Shown: positions 1 through 8,737, counted from the stretch's first letter. The stretch: 37,892 bases of DNA from Nitrosopumilaceae archaeon (GCA_024644385.1 JAHELB010000012.1:1-37892), one strand, 5' to 3'. Numbers and translations are program-made. Notes: a model not told the origin generated them from the sequence alone.

Positions 1-295
1 CAGTTTTCTTTGGTTTAGCCTCTAATTCCTTAACAATCTCCTCGGCTTTATTATCAACTGCTTCAATAATTTTTTGAATAAGTCCATCCAAATCACTATC
101 GTCAGCTTCGGGTTCTACCATTCCTGCAATTTCGTTTATTGTACTAGATATTTCTGCACTGACATCTTCAAAACTCTCAGGATCTTCATAGGCCGCATTA
201 TAGAGATTTTTTAGATTATTTACATGTCCAATCACCTGTTCGGTTAGAACAACCCTGTATTCTGTACCATTTACATCGACATGTTTTGCACTCAT
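1..295 (-). CDS. Conserved hypothetical protein, C-terminus cut off by window edge
   Basis: The frame opens with ATG at 295 and stays open for 98 codons to the window edge, so the stop lies outside. The protein starts MSAKHVDVNGTEYRVVL and becomes acidic (EPEADDSDLDG), then turns into a charged helical stretch rich in Glu and Lys. There is no signal peptide, membrane segment or cysteine motif. It reads in the same direction as the gene at 372-821, with 76 bases between the two. I do not recognise the family and assign no function. Confidence 0.75.
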   Translation of the reverse strand, partial: MSAKHVDVNGTEYRVVLTEQVIGHVNNLKNLYNAAYEDPESFEDVSAEISSTINEIAGMVEPEADDSDLDGLIQKIIEAVDNKAEEIVKELEAKPKKT

Positions 296-371
296 AATTC
301 AGGTTTCAAGTTTGGATGCTTAAATATTTTTAGTTGAATGGGATCTACTTTGGGTGTCTATTTTTAATATA

Positions 372-821
372 TTAAAAAACAATATGATCCAAAGCAGCTG
401 CATCACTTATCAATCGGGTGTGAAATGTTCTGGAAACATATCCATTTTTAATTTCATTTGCAGGAACCCATCTGTTAGTTGAGGTGTAATGTCTTTTTTC
501 TGCCAATTCTCGTTCTATTTCTTCAATATCAAATTCTGCCTCTTCAACCATTTGTGTGTCTAGGTGTTTTATTGTAATTAAGATCTTGCTGATTTTAACA
601 CGATCTCCAAACTTCCATTTGGAGGGTGTATTTTCATCAGAAACCTCAAGTACCTTAATTTTCATTTGTTTATTTCCAGTGGAATCATGGCTTATCAAAA
701 GTCGTTCATCAGTAAATTCTTCAAAACTTATTCGAGAGTTTACTGCCTCTTCTGCTTCTGTGACCAAATCAAGAATTGATTCAACCTTGGTTGACTCAGG
801 TGATTCTTTATCTTCAGACAT
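372..821 (-). CDS. Hypothetical acidic protein, 149 aa
   Basis: ATG start and TAA stop. The N-terminal 25 residues are Ser/Glu/Asp-rich and probably disordered (MSEDKESPESTKVESILD). The rest alternates predicted strands and charged helices (ITIKHLDTQMVEEAEFDIEE). There is no membrane segment, signal or cysteine pair, so it should be cytoplasmic. The reverse-strand frame at 556-828 is its shadow. It may be co-directional with the nuclease-like gene at 874-1458, with a 52-base gap. No family was recognised. Confidence 0.75.
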   Translation of the reverse strand: MSEDKESPESTKVESILDLVTEAEEAVNSRISFEEFTDERLLISHDSTGNKQMKIKVLEVSDENTPSKWKFGDRVKISKILITIKHLDTQMVEEAEFDIEEIERELAEKRHYTSTNRWVPANEIKNGYVSRTFHTRLISDAAALDHIVF

Positions 822-873
822 ACTATGAATAATTTAATTATCACTAAAAAATGATCTGATTTCTGTTAAAAAA

Positions 874-1458
874 TTAGGCGTGATTTCTAAATTTTGTTTT
901 AAATGGCATTTTATGATCTTTTAGTGCAATATCTTTTCTCTCTCCATTTATTCTTGCAAAAACTTTACCCTCGTAGCTACACTGGCAATTTGTAATTGGA
1001 ATAGATGGATCCCACTCTTTAAAAAATTCCCTTAGTTCTCTATTTTCATAAATACCCAAACCAATTCTTTTTTTGGATAGAAATTTGAATGCCAAAATTA
1101 CCTTTCTTTTCTTGTAAATATCAAAAGTCTCAACCCAATTTAGACACCTTTCTATTTGGTCTTTAGGAACAGGGAGTGAGTTTGTGGTTCCTGATTTAGC
1201 CTCTATAGTAAAAATTGTACTCTCTTTTGTATTTACGGCTAAAACATCAGGAAGTGCAACGCTGGGTGAACCCAGTCTAAATGCTTTCCAGTCCTCAGTC
1301 GAATTAAATCGTTTTACTATTGTGTCCTCCCAATGATACCCCCGTTGTCGACGGGTATGAGCAGCTATCCGGTGATTTTCTGATTTCTTTTTTTGTTTAT
1401 TTTTTAAAATCGTAAGGATTTCTAAATTTGTTTTCATATTATTCAATGATCTATTCAT
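874..1458 (-). CDS. PD-(D/E)XK nuclease, archaeal Holliday junction resolvase (Hjc)-like
   Basis: The sequence shows a restriction-endonuclease-like core: Glu44 in RGYHWEDTIVKRF, Pro70-Asp71 in VALPDVLAVN, and Glu86-x-Lys88 in FTIEAKSG. This is the order and spacing of the metal-binding residues in Hjc-type resolvases, which cut four-way DNA junctions during recombination and fork repair. A basic N-terminal arm (about residues 19-40) and about 100 extra C-terminal residues make it longer than a typical Hjc of about 120-140 aa. The start may be Met8 rather than Met1. The PD-(D/E)XK assignment is firm. Whether it is the main resolvase or a related nuclease is inferred. Confidence 0.8.
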   Translation of the reverse strand: MNRSLNNMKTNLEILTILKNKQKKKSENHRIAAHTRRQRGYHWEDTIVKRFNSTEDWKAFRLGSPSVALPDVLAVNTKESTIFTIEAKSGTTNSLPVPKDQIERCLNWVETFDIYKKRKVILAFKFLSKKRIGLGIYENRELREFFKEWDPSIPITNCQCSYEGKVFARINGERKDIALKDHKMPFKTKFRNHA

Positions 1459-1625
1459 GATATAGAACCAGAGGTAATAATGACATAACCTTACACTGTA
1501 TCTTTTTTGGGGATTTTAAAAAAATAGGCTTAACCTTAAAATTTTAAAATAAAAAATTAGCTATTCGTGAATCTTCATTGAAATCCTATGTTAAGGACAC
1601 ATATCTTCAATCTTAGTGAATGTAG

Positions 1626-1946
1626 TTAATCTAAGATTATCATTTTAAAAAAATAGTGGTCATCTGCAATACCGCAATCGGTGATTTTGATCTGATCACC
1701 AATTTTAGGTCTACCAGATACAATTTGCCCGAGTATTTTTACTGAATTTTCAATTTCCGCTACTGCAAAGTAGGTATCTTCCTTTTTTGAGAATTCAACA
1801 ATAATTCCTTTTCCAGAACATTTTCTCCATGAATTGTTGCTTAAACATTGATTGCAAAACTCTGATGGGGGCCAGACAATTTTGTTACATTGGTTACATT
1901 CTGAGATAAAAAAATTTCCCTTTTTTAATTCTGATTCAAAGTTCAA
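1626..1946 (-). CDS. DUF35 OB-fold protein with rubredoxin-like zinc ribbon, thiolase partner
   Basis: The 106-residue protein has a zinc ribbon with Cys17, Cys20, Cys31 and Cys34 (CNQC and CNQC), followed by a small beta-rich OB-like half (VEFSKKEDTYFAVAEI). This is the layout of DUF35 proteins, which in archaea bridge acyl-CoA thiolases and partner enzymes and help channel acyl-CoA intermediates. Its TTG start overlaps the stop of the thiolase gene by three bases (TTGA), implying translational coupling and a fixed ratio. At 106 residues it is at the short end for the family. The substrate is unknown. Confidence 0.85.
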   Translation of the reverse strand: MNFESELKKGNFFISECNQCNKIVWPPSEFCNQCLSNNSWRKCSGKGIIVEFSKKEDTYFAVAEIENSVKILGQIVSGRPKIGDQIKITDCGIADDHYFFKMIILD

Positions 1947-3052
1947 TTTTCTAAAATCAAAACAGTTGCTGAAGTTGACGCTGCTGACATGTTATGGACA
2001 AGTCCAACTTTGGCCTGATCAACTTGTCTTTTACCTGCCTTTGATTGAAGTTGTTGGGTAATTTCAACAGTTTGAGCAAGACCAGTCGCACCTAATGGAT
2101 GTCCTGAACCAATAAGGCCTCCGCGAGGATTAATTTTATAATTTTCCGTTAAATACATGTCTTTAACCGTATTGATTCCCTTACCAGGTGCAGTAAATCC
2201 TATTGAATCCAAAGCCATAGGTTCACACACTGAAAAAGCATCATGAATCTCCATTACATCTACATTGCTTGGTTTTTGATTTGCCATTTGAAATGCAAGT
2301 TGGGCCGCCTGCCTTGTAGAGTCCATACTGTCAAATGCGGAATTTTTTGTAAAACTAGCTGATGTTGTTTTTTGACCGATACCTGTAATCCAAATTGGAT
2401 AATCTGAGATTTTTTTGCAGACTTTGTCTGAGGCCAATAAAATGGAAGCACCCCCAGTACAAGGTCTAGAACACTCAAGTAATCTTAAATCCTCTGTTAA
2501 TTTTTTAGAATTTAACACCTCTTCGATAGATACTGCTTTTTGCGAAATTGCATAGGGATTGTTTACAGATTGCTTGTGATTTTTTACAGCAACTAGGGCT
2601 AAATCTTCTGCGGTAAGAGAATATTTTCTTTTGTATGATTTTGAAAAAATTGAGGCCCAAAAAATTGGATGCTTGAATTCCCCCCTCAAGTGATCCCATT
2701 CTAATATTTGTCCAGGACTATCGTATCTCTCTGCTCCTGAAATTAAAACTAAATTAGCTAAACCTGAAACAATATACGAATAGGCTGAAACAATCGCATT
2801 GGTCCCTGAATTACATAGACTTTCTATAGTGTGTCCTATTTTTGGTTGGATCCCAGTCATCTCAGACAAAATCGCAGAGAGATATTTTGAGTTACTATTT
2901 GTAGATACTAAAACAGCATCAATATCTTTTTGATTTAAATGGGAACTACGATCAAACAAATTTTTTGTAGCCCCTAGCAAAACAGATTCTATTTTTATAT
3001 CGTCTTGAGAGAATTTTGTTTGCCCATACCCTACAATTCCAACTTTTGGCAT
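1943..3052 (-). CDS. Thiolase-family acyl-CoA acetyltransferase (archaeal SCP-x-like)
   Basis: A 369-residue thiolase fold. The nucleophilic cysteine is Cys80 in ESLCNSGTNAIV. The C-terminal half carries MEIHDAFSV and the GSGHPLGATG loop that holds the catalytic histidine. The start MPKVGIVGYGQTKF is typical of archaeal thiolases that work with a DUF35 protein, whose gene follows directly. The start codon shares one base with the stop of the LLM oxidoreductase gene upstream. In archaea this family makes acetoacetyl-CoA for the mevalonate route or cleaves beta-ketoacyl-CoA. No HMG-CoA synthase lies beside it here, so degradation or another acyl-CoA route is equally possible. Confidence 0.9.
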   Translation of the reverse strand: MPKVGIVGYGQTKFSQDDIKIESVLLGATKNLFDRSSHLNQKDIDAVLVSTNSNSKYLSAILSEMTGIQPKIGHTIESLCNSGTNAIVSAYSYIVSGLANLVLISGAERYDSPGQILEWDHLRGEFKHPIFWASIFSKSYKRKYSLTAEDLALVAVKNHKQSVNNPYAISQKAVSIEEVLNSKKLTEDLRLLECSRPCTGGASILLASDKVCKKISDYPIWITGIGQKTTSASFTKNSAFDSMDSTRQAAQLAFQMANQKPSNVDVMEIHDAFSVCEPMALDSIGFTAPGKGINTVKDMYLTENYKINPRGGLIGSGHPLGATGLAQTVEITQQLQSKAGKRQVDQAKVGLVHNMSAASTSATVLILEN

Positions 3053-4020
3053 TATTTTTCCTCAAAAAATGTTTTTGAAAATAATTTTAACGAATCAAAT
3101 ACATTTCCTATTGGGTTAAATTGAATAATTGGAAGATCAACACCTGTTTCCCTAAATCTTTGTAATTGCCTAACACAACTTTCAGGATCTCCTGCTATGG
3201 TAAGTGAATTTATCATTTTATCCGTTACAAATTCATGATTTGAGTCGAACCCAGAATTTTTAAATTCTTCAAAAATATTTTTGGTCTCATTTTTAAATCC
3301 ATTTTTTGATAAAAATTCTCTATAAATTTTCCCTACTGACACATAAAACGCAAGGGTTTTTTTGCATCTAGTTATAGCCAACTCAGGATCATTAGAAACA
3401 CTTGTGATAAACTGGCAAGTAACATCAATTTTTCGATTTGACTGCATTGTTTTTATTGTTTTTTCCATTTCATCTTTTGGCCGTAAATAAAAGATAACTC
3501 CATCTGCAATTTCCCAAGTTAATTCAACTAATTTTTGGTTTACAGCTGCAAGATAAATAGGAATTTCTGCTCTTGGTGGTTTTATTAGCAGTGAGAAATT
3601 TTTTAAATTAAATATTTTTCCCGAATAATTAATCTTGTTTCCAGATAAAATTAATTTTATAATTTCTACATATTCTCTCATTCTTAGAACTGGATTTTGA
3701 AATCTATACCCATGAAAGTCTTCAACAATCGGAGTACTACTTGTTCCCAAGCCTAAAATTAACCGACCACCTGAAATTGTATCTACCGTAGCAACTCCCA
3801 TGGCAATAGAGGAAGGACTCCTAGAGTACACATTAATTATTGAGGAACCAATTTGCTGCTTTGTTGTTTTTTGGGAAACCATGCTTAGCATTGAAAAATT
3901 TTCCATTCCCCAAGTTTCTGGAATCCAAATTGTCTCTACTGAGGTTTTTGATAAAACCTGCGCACATTCTAATACCTGATTAACTGATAATAGTGAACCT
4001 AAACTACAAGCAATCCTCAT
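3052..4020 (-). CDS. LLM-class flavin or F420-dependent oxidoreductase
   Basis: A 322-residue luciferase-like TIM-barrel oxidoreductase. The N-terminus reads MRIACSLGSLLSVNQ and is followed by ETIWIPETWG, the SGGRLILGLGTSS segment typical of the cofactor pocket, and a RMREYVEIIKLIL helix. Family members use F420 or FMN to oxidise or reduce small organic substrates. It is the first gene of a three-gene operon: its stop overlaps the thiolase start (TAATG), and DUF35 follows. The context suggests a dehydrogenation or reduction step on the acyl chain that the thiolase handles. The specific substrate cannot be read from the sequence. Confidence 0.85.
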   Translation of the reverse strand: MRIACSLGSLLSVNQVLECAQVLSKTSVETIWIPETWGMENFSMLSMVSQKTTKQQIGSSIINVYSRSPSSIAMGVATVDTISGGRLILGLGTSSTPIVEDFHGYRFQNPVLRMREYVEIIKLILSGNKINYSGKIFNLKNFSLLIKPPRAEIPIYLAAVNQKLVELTWEIADGVIFYLRPKDEMEKTIKTMQSNRKIDVTCQFITSVSNDPELAITRCKKTLAFYVSVGKIYREFLSKNGFKNETKNIFEEFKNSGFDSNHEFVTDKMINSLTIAGDPESCVRQLQRFRETGVDLPIIQFNPIGNVFDSLKLFSKTFFEEK

Positions 4021-4184
4021 AGAGGGATTATTGTGAATAGATATTCTAGTGTTTCCTTTAAATTACAAATTTTTGTAAATTTTAACCAGCAGTGATTTCT
4101 GTGAGCATGATTGTACAACTCTTTTAGCATTGTGTAAAATAACCTTGAGGTTGAATATTATGACAAGATTTTTTTAATAAAATC

Positions 4185-4334
4185 ATGAGCGAGCAAATAT
4201 TTAGTAAAAATCCTGGCACAAAAAGTACATTTTGGAGTAATGCTAGTAAATATACATCCTCGGAAATTGAAGATGAAGGATTTGTAAGTGAGGTAGCCTA
4301 CATGATGGTCACATTACATAGAACAGGGGCCTAA
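4185..4334 (+). CDS. Small hypothetical protein, 49 aa
   Basis: A complete ATG-to-TAA frame in the gap between two leftward genes. It starts MSEQIFSKNPGTKSTFWSNA, has an acidic middle (SSEIEDEGFVSEVA), and ends MMVTLHRTGA. There is no cysteine and no membrane segment. An AT-rich upstream stretch (tttttttaataaaatc) could be a promoter with a very short leader. Codon choice resembles the neighbours, and the sequence is polar and not low-complexity, so I think it is expressed. This rests only on reading the frame. Confidence 0.55.
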   Translation: MSEQIFSKNPGTKSTFWSNASKYTSSEIEDEGFVSEVAYMMVTLHRTGA

Positions 4335-4344
4335 ACTCCAAAAT

Positions 4345-5016
4345 CTATTTTATAATTTTAGAAACCTCTGATGAGCATTCTTCCATGTCTTTAAAAGAAT
4401 CTACAGAATACCATTTTATTCTTTTGAATTTTACCGTGTTTAACAATCCTTTTTCTGCAAATTCTGGAAATAAGGTTTTTTCAATATCTCCTTTTTGAGG
4501 TAAATACTTTAAGATATTTTTTTGTAGGTGATAAATTCCAGCATTCATCCAAACATCAGAAATCTCCTTTTTCTCCCTAAATCTAGTTATCTTGTCGTTT
4601 TTTATTTCCATTATTCCAAATTTTGTTCTTAGCTCAATTGCCGCAATAGAGTTTTGTTTTTTTAGTAATTTATTAATATCAATATCTGTTATCACATCAC
4701 CATTTAATACCAAAAATGATTTGTCCTTGATCATCTTCCCTGCTTTTTTTATTGCCCCCCCTGTACCCAAGGGAGTTTTTTCGACAGAGAATTTCAGTTT
4801 AATACCAAAATTATCTTTCATATGGAGAAAATGTTGAATCATTTCAGTTTTGTAACCAGTGCAAATTATTATCTCATCGACTTTGAATTTTTTTAAATAT
4901 TTTATTTGCCAATCAATAATTGGGATGTTTTTCAGTGGGACAAGAGATTTTGGAACATAATCTGTTATTGGTCTTAGACGTTTGCCCCTCCCTCCAGCTA
5001 AGATTATTGCCTTCAC
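4345..5016 (-). CDS. Sugar-phosphate nucleotidyltransferase (NTP transferase family)
   Basis: The protein starts with KAIILAGGRGKRLRPIT, the nucleotide-binding signature of glucose-1-phosphate thymidylyl- and mannose-1-phosphate guanylyltransferases. KSLVPLKN-P, the GTGGAI loop and LNGDVITDID, with its metal-binding Asp, follow. It activates a sugar phosphate to an NDP-sugar for glycan or glycoprotein synthesis. A longer frame runs to 5079, but the GTG at 5016 puts the signature at residue 2 as in the family, so I chose it (223 aa). It lacks the C-terminal left-handed helix of longer relatives. The exact sugar and nucleotide are not decidable. Confidence 0.85.
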   Translation of the reverse strand: MKAIILAGGRGKRLRPITDYVPKSLVPLKNIPIIDWQIKYLKKFKVDEIIICTGYKTEMIQHFLHMKDNFGIKLKFSVEKTPLGTGGAIKKAGKMIKDKSFLVLNGDVITDIDINKLLKKQNSIAAIELRTKFGIMEIKNDKITRFREKKEISDVWMNAGIYHLQKNILKYLPQKGDIEKTLFPEFAEKGLLNTVKFKRIKWYSVDSFKDMEECSSEVSKIIK

Positions 5017-5085
5017 TTTACTCTCTGTTTTATTTACCGTTATAATCTTAATCCATTCTATCCTAATTCTTAATACCAAAATCGT

Positions 5086-5211
5086 TTAGTTTTTTTCAGT
5101 TAGATAATAGTGGAGTTCAGTATAGCATTCCTTACAATATTCTTCATCATCAGTATGTACACAATCATACACCTTTGAAACGTCATTACTACATTTCTGA
5201 CAGATAGTCAA
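5086..5211 (-). CDS. Zinc-ribbon microprotein, 41 aa
   Basis: The TTG start lies directly after the TAG stop of the membrane protein upstream, with no base between. The protein is MTICQKCSNDVSKVYDC, then a short linker, then YCKECYTELHYYLTEKN. It has CxxC at residues 4-7, a lone Cys near 17 and a second CxxC, so it can form a small treble-clef or ribbon zinc site. The abutting start argues for translation coupled to the membrane protein gene. Function is unknown; a zinc adaptor is the natural guess. Confidence 0.65.
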   Translation of the reverse strand: MTICQKCSNDVSKVYDCVHTDDEEYCKECYTELHYYLTEKN

Positions 5212-5604
5212 CTATGGAGCCTTTGTTTGCGATTTTTTTATCTTTATTGCTCCAAGTGCAATGATAATTGCTCCAATGGCGATCAAACTTCCACCTTCGC
5301 CTGCCATTCTTGCGGCGTTTTCTGATTCACCCGAAGCAGAAATGGAAATTCCTCCACCAATAACAATTAAAGTTCCTGTAATGATTAGCATAACTCCCAA
5401 TCCCGTGAAGGGGGGATTTTTTGATATGAAAAATGCGATAAAGGACAAAATTATTGGTGGTAATCCAAACCCAATTCCACGTGTCATAGCATCAAAGGGT
5501 AAAAATCCATCTCCTGCCCCGCCTCCTCCAACTAGAACGTCTATTCCATAAATTACCAAAAGAACTATGGAAATTCCTGAGAGTATGTGGGGGATAGACA
5601 CCAT
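5212..5604 (-). CDS. Small polytopic membrane protein, 130 aa
   Basis: Four hydrophobic segments are visible: ILSGISIVLLVIYGIDVL, GLPPIILSFIAFFI, LGVMLIITGTLIVIGGGI, and SLIAIGAIIIALGAI. A Gly-rich loop (GGGGAGDG) follows the first, and a basic tail (KIKKSQTKAP) ends the protein. The Gly/Ala/Ile composition and four-helix plan resemble small thaumarchaeal membrane proteins of unknown role. It is followed without a gap by the zinc-ribbon microprotein gene. No catalytic motif is visible. Confidence 0.8.
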   Translation of the reverse strand: MVSIPHILSGISIVLLVIYGIDVLVGGGGAGDGFLPFDAMTRGIGFGLPPIILSFIAFFISKNPPFTGLGVMLIITGTLIVIGGGISISASGESENAARMAGEGGSLIAIGAIIIALGAIKIKKSQTKAP

Positions 5605-5652
5605 GAATTGAACTCTTTTGGATTAATTAATAAATCTATAATGTTTAGAATT

Positions 5653-6813
5653 TTATTTTTGAGGCGCAAATAGTTCTTTAATTTGGATTTTGTCTTTAAT
5701 AGCCTTTAACTTTTGCAGTAGGTCATTCGTGGTTTCACCTTCTTTTGCAACTAAATTAACATGTCCTAATTTTCTTTGTGGCTTTGAGATTTTCTTTCCA
5801 TACATTTTGAGATAAACGTTTGGTTCTGAAATTTTAATTGGTTGGTATTCTCCTTTAAACTTCCTTGATCCCAAAATATTGTACATTATAGTTGGACGTG
5901 CTAGTTTTACACTACCCAAATCCAAACCCAGTATGGCTCTTAAATGTTGTTCAAACTGTGATGTTTCACTTGATTGTAATGTATGATGTCCAGAATTGTG
6001 AACTCTTGGAGCAATTTCATTAATTAAAATCTCATCATTTACTGTTACAAACATTTCAATTCCAAATACTCCTGCACCCTTAAGGACGTTCATTGTGTCT
6101 TTTGCTATCTTCTCAGATTTATCCGAGATTTCTTTTGAGACTCTAGCTGGGGCTATTGTCTCTCGTAATATGTTATCTTCATGTATGTTTTCAACTAACG
6201 GGTATGTTTTAATTTGACCTCGAGTGTTTCTGGCAGCTATTACTGATACTTCCATTTTAAATGGAACAAATTTTTCAAGCATCAAGTTTTTTTTATGGAA
6301 ATAATCATATGCTTTTTGAATTTCTTCTTGGGAATTTATTTTAAAATTCCCTCTACCATCATAAGCATCGCGTCTAGCTTTTAACAAAACGGGATATCCA
6401 AATTTTTTTATCCCTTTTTGTAAATCATCCAGTGATGTTATTTGTATAAATTCTGCGATGGGAATTTTATTCTCAAAAAGAAATGTTTTTTGTAGAAATT
6501 TATCTTGAATTATTTTCAATGTTTCTGGGGAGGGATTTATTTCGGATTTACCCTCTACTGATTTTAAAACATCACTGTCTCCGGATTCAATTTCATAGGT
6601 AATAATATCTGATTTTTCGGCTAATTCCTGTATTGCCTTTTCATCTTTAAAATCCGCAATAATTTGCTCAGCGCCTGCCTGAGATGCAGGACAATTTTTG
6701 GTGGGATCAAGGACAATAATTTTTGATATATTTTCAGGCATTTTTTTTGCTGCCTCGGTTATCATCATTCCAAGTTGCCCTCCACCAATTATTCCTAAAA
6801 TTCTACCCAACAC
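5653..6813 (-). CDS. purK: N5-carboxyaminoimidazole ribonucleotide synthase
   Basis: The protein starts LGRILGIIGGGQLGMM, the Gly-rich N-terminal signature of PurK. An ATP-grasp domain follows (about residues 105-290; GYPVLLKARRDAYDGRGN, then FGIEMFVTVNDEILINEIAPRVHNSGH). The enzyme uses ATP and bicarbonate to convert AIR to N5-CAIR in purine synthesis. Length (386 aa) matches the family. The start is GTG at 6813, with a TTG one codon later as an alternative. It is divergent from purE, whose product rearranges N5-CAIR, so the shared 105-base gap should hold both promoters. Confidence 0.95.
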   Translation of the reverse strand: MLGRILGIIGGGQLGMMITEAAKKMPENISKIIVLDPTKNCPASQAGAEQIIADFKDEKAIQELAEKSDIITYEIESGDSDVLKSVEGKSEINPSPETLKIIQDKFLQKTFLFENKIPIAEFIQITSLDDLQKGIKKFGYPVLLKARRDAYDGRGNFKINSQEEIQKAYDYFHKKNLMLEKFVPFKMEVSVIAARNTRGQIKTYPLVENIHEDNILRETIAPARVSKEISDKSEKIAKDTMNVLKGAGVFGIEMFVTVNDEILINEIAPRVHNSGHHTLQSSETSQFEQHLRAILGLDLGSVKLARPTIMYNILGSRKFKGEYQPIKISEPNVYLKMYGKKISKPQRKLGHVNLVAKEGETTNDLLQKLKAIKDKIQIKELFAPQK

Positions 6814-6918
6814 AGGCTCATTAATTGAGGATTAAAAATATCTAATGCTTTTTTGTACGCCTTTGTTATGGATTTTTTATTTGTTAAAGATAATAACCAA
6901 TAAAGTTTTTTGATTATT

Positions 6919-7494
6919 ATGAGTTTTTCAAAAAAACCTTTGGTCGGAATTATCATGGGTTCTAGTTCAGACAGTAGGATAATGAAGGGTGCTGCAGAAA
7001 TTTTGGATGAATTCAAAGTTAAACATGAAGACCAAATCGTTTCTGCCCATAGGACACCATCTCGACTTGCCGAATATGCAAAGCACGCTGAAAAGATGGA
7101 ATTTAAAGTAATTATTGCAGGTGCAGGGGGAGCCGCTCATTTACCAGGAATGATTGCATCCAATACCACTATCCCCGTAATTGGGGTTCCTATACTAGTT
7201 TATAATGACAAACACACAAAAAAAGCTGGCGACTCAAAATTCTCAGCTTTTGGTGGATTGGATTCCTTACTTTCTATTTCAGAGATGCCAACAGGCTCTC
7301 CAGTAGTTGCAGTTGGAATTAATAAATCAGGAAATGCGGGGATTTATGCTATCAAAATTTTAGCAAATGAGTTTCCTTATTTAAAAAGTAAATTAAAACA
7401 ACACAAAATTACTCAGCATAAATCCGTTTTAAAGGAATCTGATGATTTAAAAAAACAAGGTCTTTCCAAATTTGTCAAAAAGAAATTCAAGTAA
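6919..7494 (+). CDS. purE: N5-carboxyaminoimidazole ribonucleotide mutase
   Basis: Family hallmarks are VGIIMGSSSDSR near the N-terminus, SAHRTPSRL with the catalytic His, and GAGGAAHLPGM. This is the class I PurE that converts N5-CAIR to CAIR, which fits the presence of purK on the opposite side. I chose the ATG at 6919 (191 aa) over the TTG at 6910. A basic tail of about 30 residues (KQHKITQHK to VKKKFK) extends past the usual PurE core. The 3' end overlaps the convergent threonine dehydratase gene by 8 bases. Confidence 0.95.
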   Translation: MSFSKKPLVGIIMGSSSDSRIMKGAAEILDEFKVKHEDQIVSAHRTPSRLAEYAKHAEKMEFKVIIAGAGGAAHLPGMIASNTTIPVIGVPILVYNDKHTKKAGDSKFSAFGGLDSLLSISEMPTGSPVVAVGINKSGNAGIYAIKILANEFPYLKSKLKQHKITQHKSVLKESDDLKKQGLSKFVKKKFK

Positions 7495-8737
7495 GTAAGG
7501 AAAATTGAATGTTCTTTTTTTGAAAAGCATCTATTAGTTTATCAGACTGTTCCTTTCCAGCAGTTTCCAAACTCAGCGTTACGGATGCAGAACCGGCATT
7601 AATGTTGGAACTTAGCCTATCATGTACCACCTCTACAATATTTGCATTGGCTGCACTAATTTCATCTACTATTTCCTTAAATGCCCCAGGCCTATCAGGA
7701 AGCAAAACAGAAATTTTTAAGAGTCTTCCCATAGCTGCCAGCCCTTTATCTACAATTTGGCCTAATAGGTACATGTCAACATTACCTCCAGCTAAAATCG
7801 AAACAACTTTTTTCCCCGGTGATGGCTTGTGTGATATCAAGTAGGCTAAACCTACTGCTCCTGCTGGTTCAATGACCACTTTCATTCGCTCCATCAACAA
7901 AAACATTGCTTTGATAATTTCTGAATCGTCTACTAGAACAATATCATCAATAAGTCCTTTAATTATAGAAAATGTTAGTTGGCCAGGAACTTTCACTGAT
8001 ATTCCATCTGCTATTGTTCTAGAACCACCCACACTTGTAATAGAACCATTTTTCCAAGACTCATACATTGCTGGAAAAGACCTTGATTGAACACCAATTA
8101 TTTTAATATTCGGATGTGTTGTTTTTATGGCAATTAAAATTCCAGCTGCCAATCCCCCTCCACCGATTGGAACGTAAATTTCTTCTACATCTGGTATTTG
8201 CTCTAAAATCTCTAAACCTAAAACACCTTGACCTGCAATAATCTGGGGATCGTCAAAAGCATGAATTAAGATTGCGCCAGTTTCCTTTGCAATTTCGTTT
8301 GCCCTAGTGGATGCCTCGTCATAATTTACACCATCTAGAATTACTTTGGCACCATACCATTTTGTTGCAGAAACTTTGGCAGGAGATGCATTTTTAGGCA
8401 TTACAATTGTACATTGTATATTTTCAGCATTTGCAGCATATGCCACTCCTTGTGCATGATTACCAGCAGATGCAGCAATTACGCCTTTTTGTTTTTCTTT
8501 TTCTGTTAATGTTTGAATTTTGTAATATGCTCCCCGTATTTTGAAGGCTCCGGTTTTTTGTTGAAATTCTGACTTTAGGTAAACTTTGGATCCACTAAGC
8601 ATGCTAAATGTTGGAGAATATACTAGCGGGGTTTTTCTAATTTTTTCATTTTTTATTGAATTTGCCTTTTGTATGTCTTCATAAGTTGGAATCATTGGAG
8701 TTGTTCCTATTTCGCTGATATATTTGGCTTCTTCCAT
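7487..8737 (-). CDS. Threonine dehydratase (threonine ammonia-lyase) with C-terminal ACT domain
   Basis: A fold-type II PLP enzyme. KTGAFKIRGAYYK contains the PLP-binding Lys66, AASAGNHAQGVA follows, and GGGGLAAG binds the cofactor phosphate. The last 80 residues (LLKISVLLPDRPGAFKEIV onward) form an ACT domain, as in the 400-residue biosynthetic or catabolic IlvA/TdcB group. It converts threonine to 2-oxobutyrate and ammonia, the entry to isoleucine synthesis. The ACT domain implies allosteric control by an amino acid. The ATG start at 8737 is clear. Serine dehydratase activity is possible as a side reaction. Confidence 0.93.
   Translation of the reverse strand: MEEAKYISEIGTTPMIPTYEDIQKANSIKNEKIRKTPLVYSPTFSMLSGSKVYLKSEFQQKTGAFKIRGAYYKIQTLTEKEKQKGVIAASAGNHAQGVAYAANAENIQCTIVMPKNASPAKVSATKWYGAKVILDGVNYDEASTRANEIAKETGAILIHAFDDPQIIAGQGVLGLEILEQIPDVEEIYVPIGGGGLAAGILIAIKTTHPNIKIIGVQSRSFPAMYESWKNGSITSVGGSRTIADGISVKVPGQLTFSIIKGLIDDIVLVDDSEIIKAMFLLMERMKVVIEPAGAVGLAYLISHKPSPGKKVVSILAGGNVDMYLLGQIVDKGLAAMGRLLKISVLLPDRPGAFKEIVDEISAANANIVEVVHDRLSSNINAGSASVTLSLETAGKEQSDKLIDAFQKKNIQFSLLT

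Noticed and set aside
1459-1625. Intergenic stretch checked for small genes or RNA
   Set aside because: Only very short frames and AT-rich sequence were seen; nothing beyond a probable promoter.
5017-5079. N-terminal extension of the nucleotidyltransferase
   Set aside because: The extension begins at TTG, has no family similarity, and the GTG at 5016 puts the Gly-rich signature at its usual position.
5261-5551. Forward frame of 96 codons rich in Pro and Ile
   Set aside because: It is the antisense of the four-helix membrane protein gene; the composition follows from Gly/Ile codons on the other strand.
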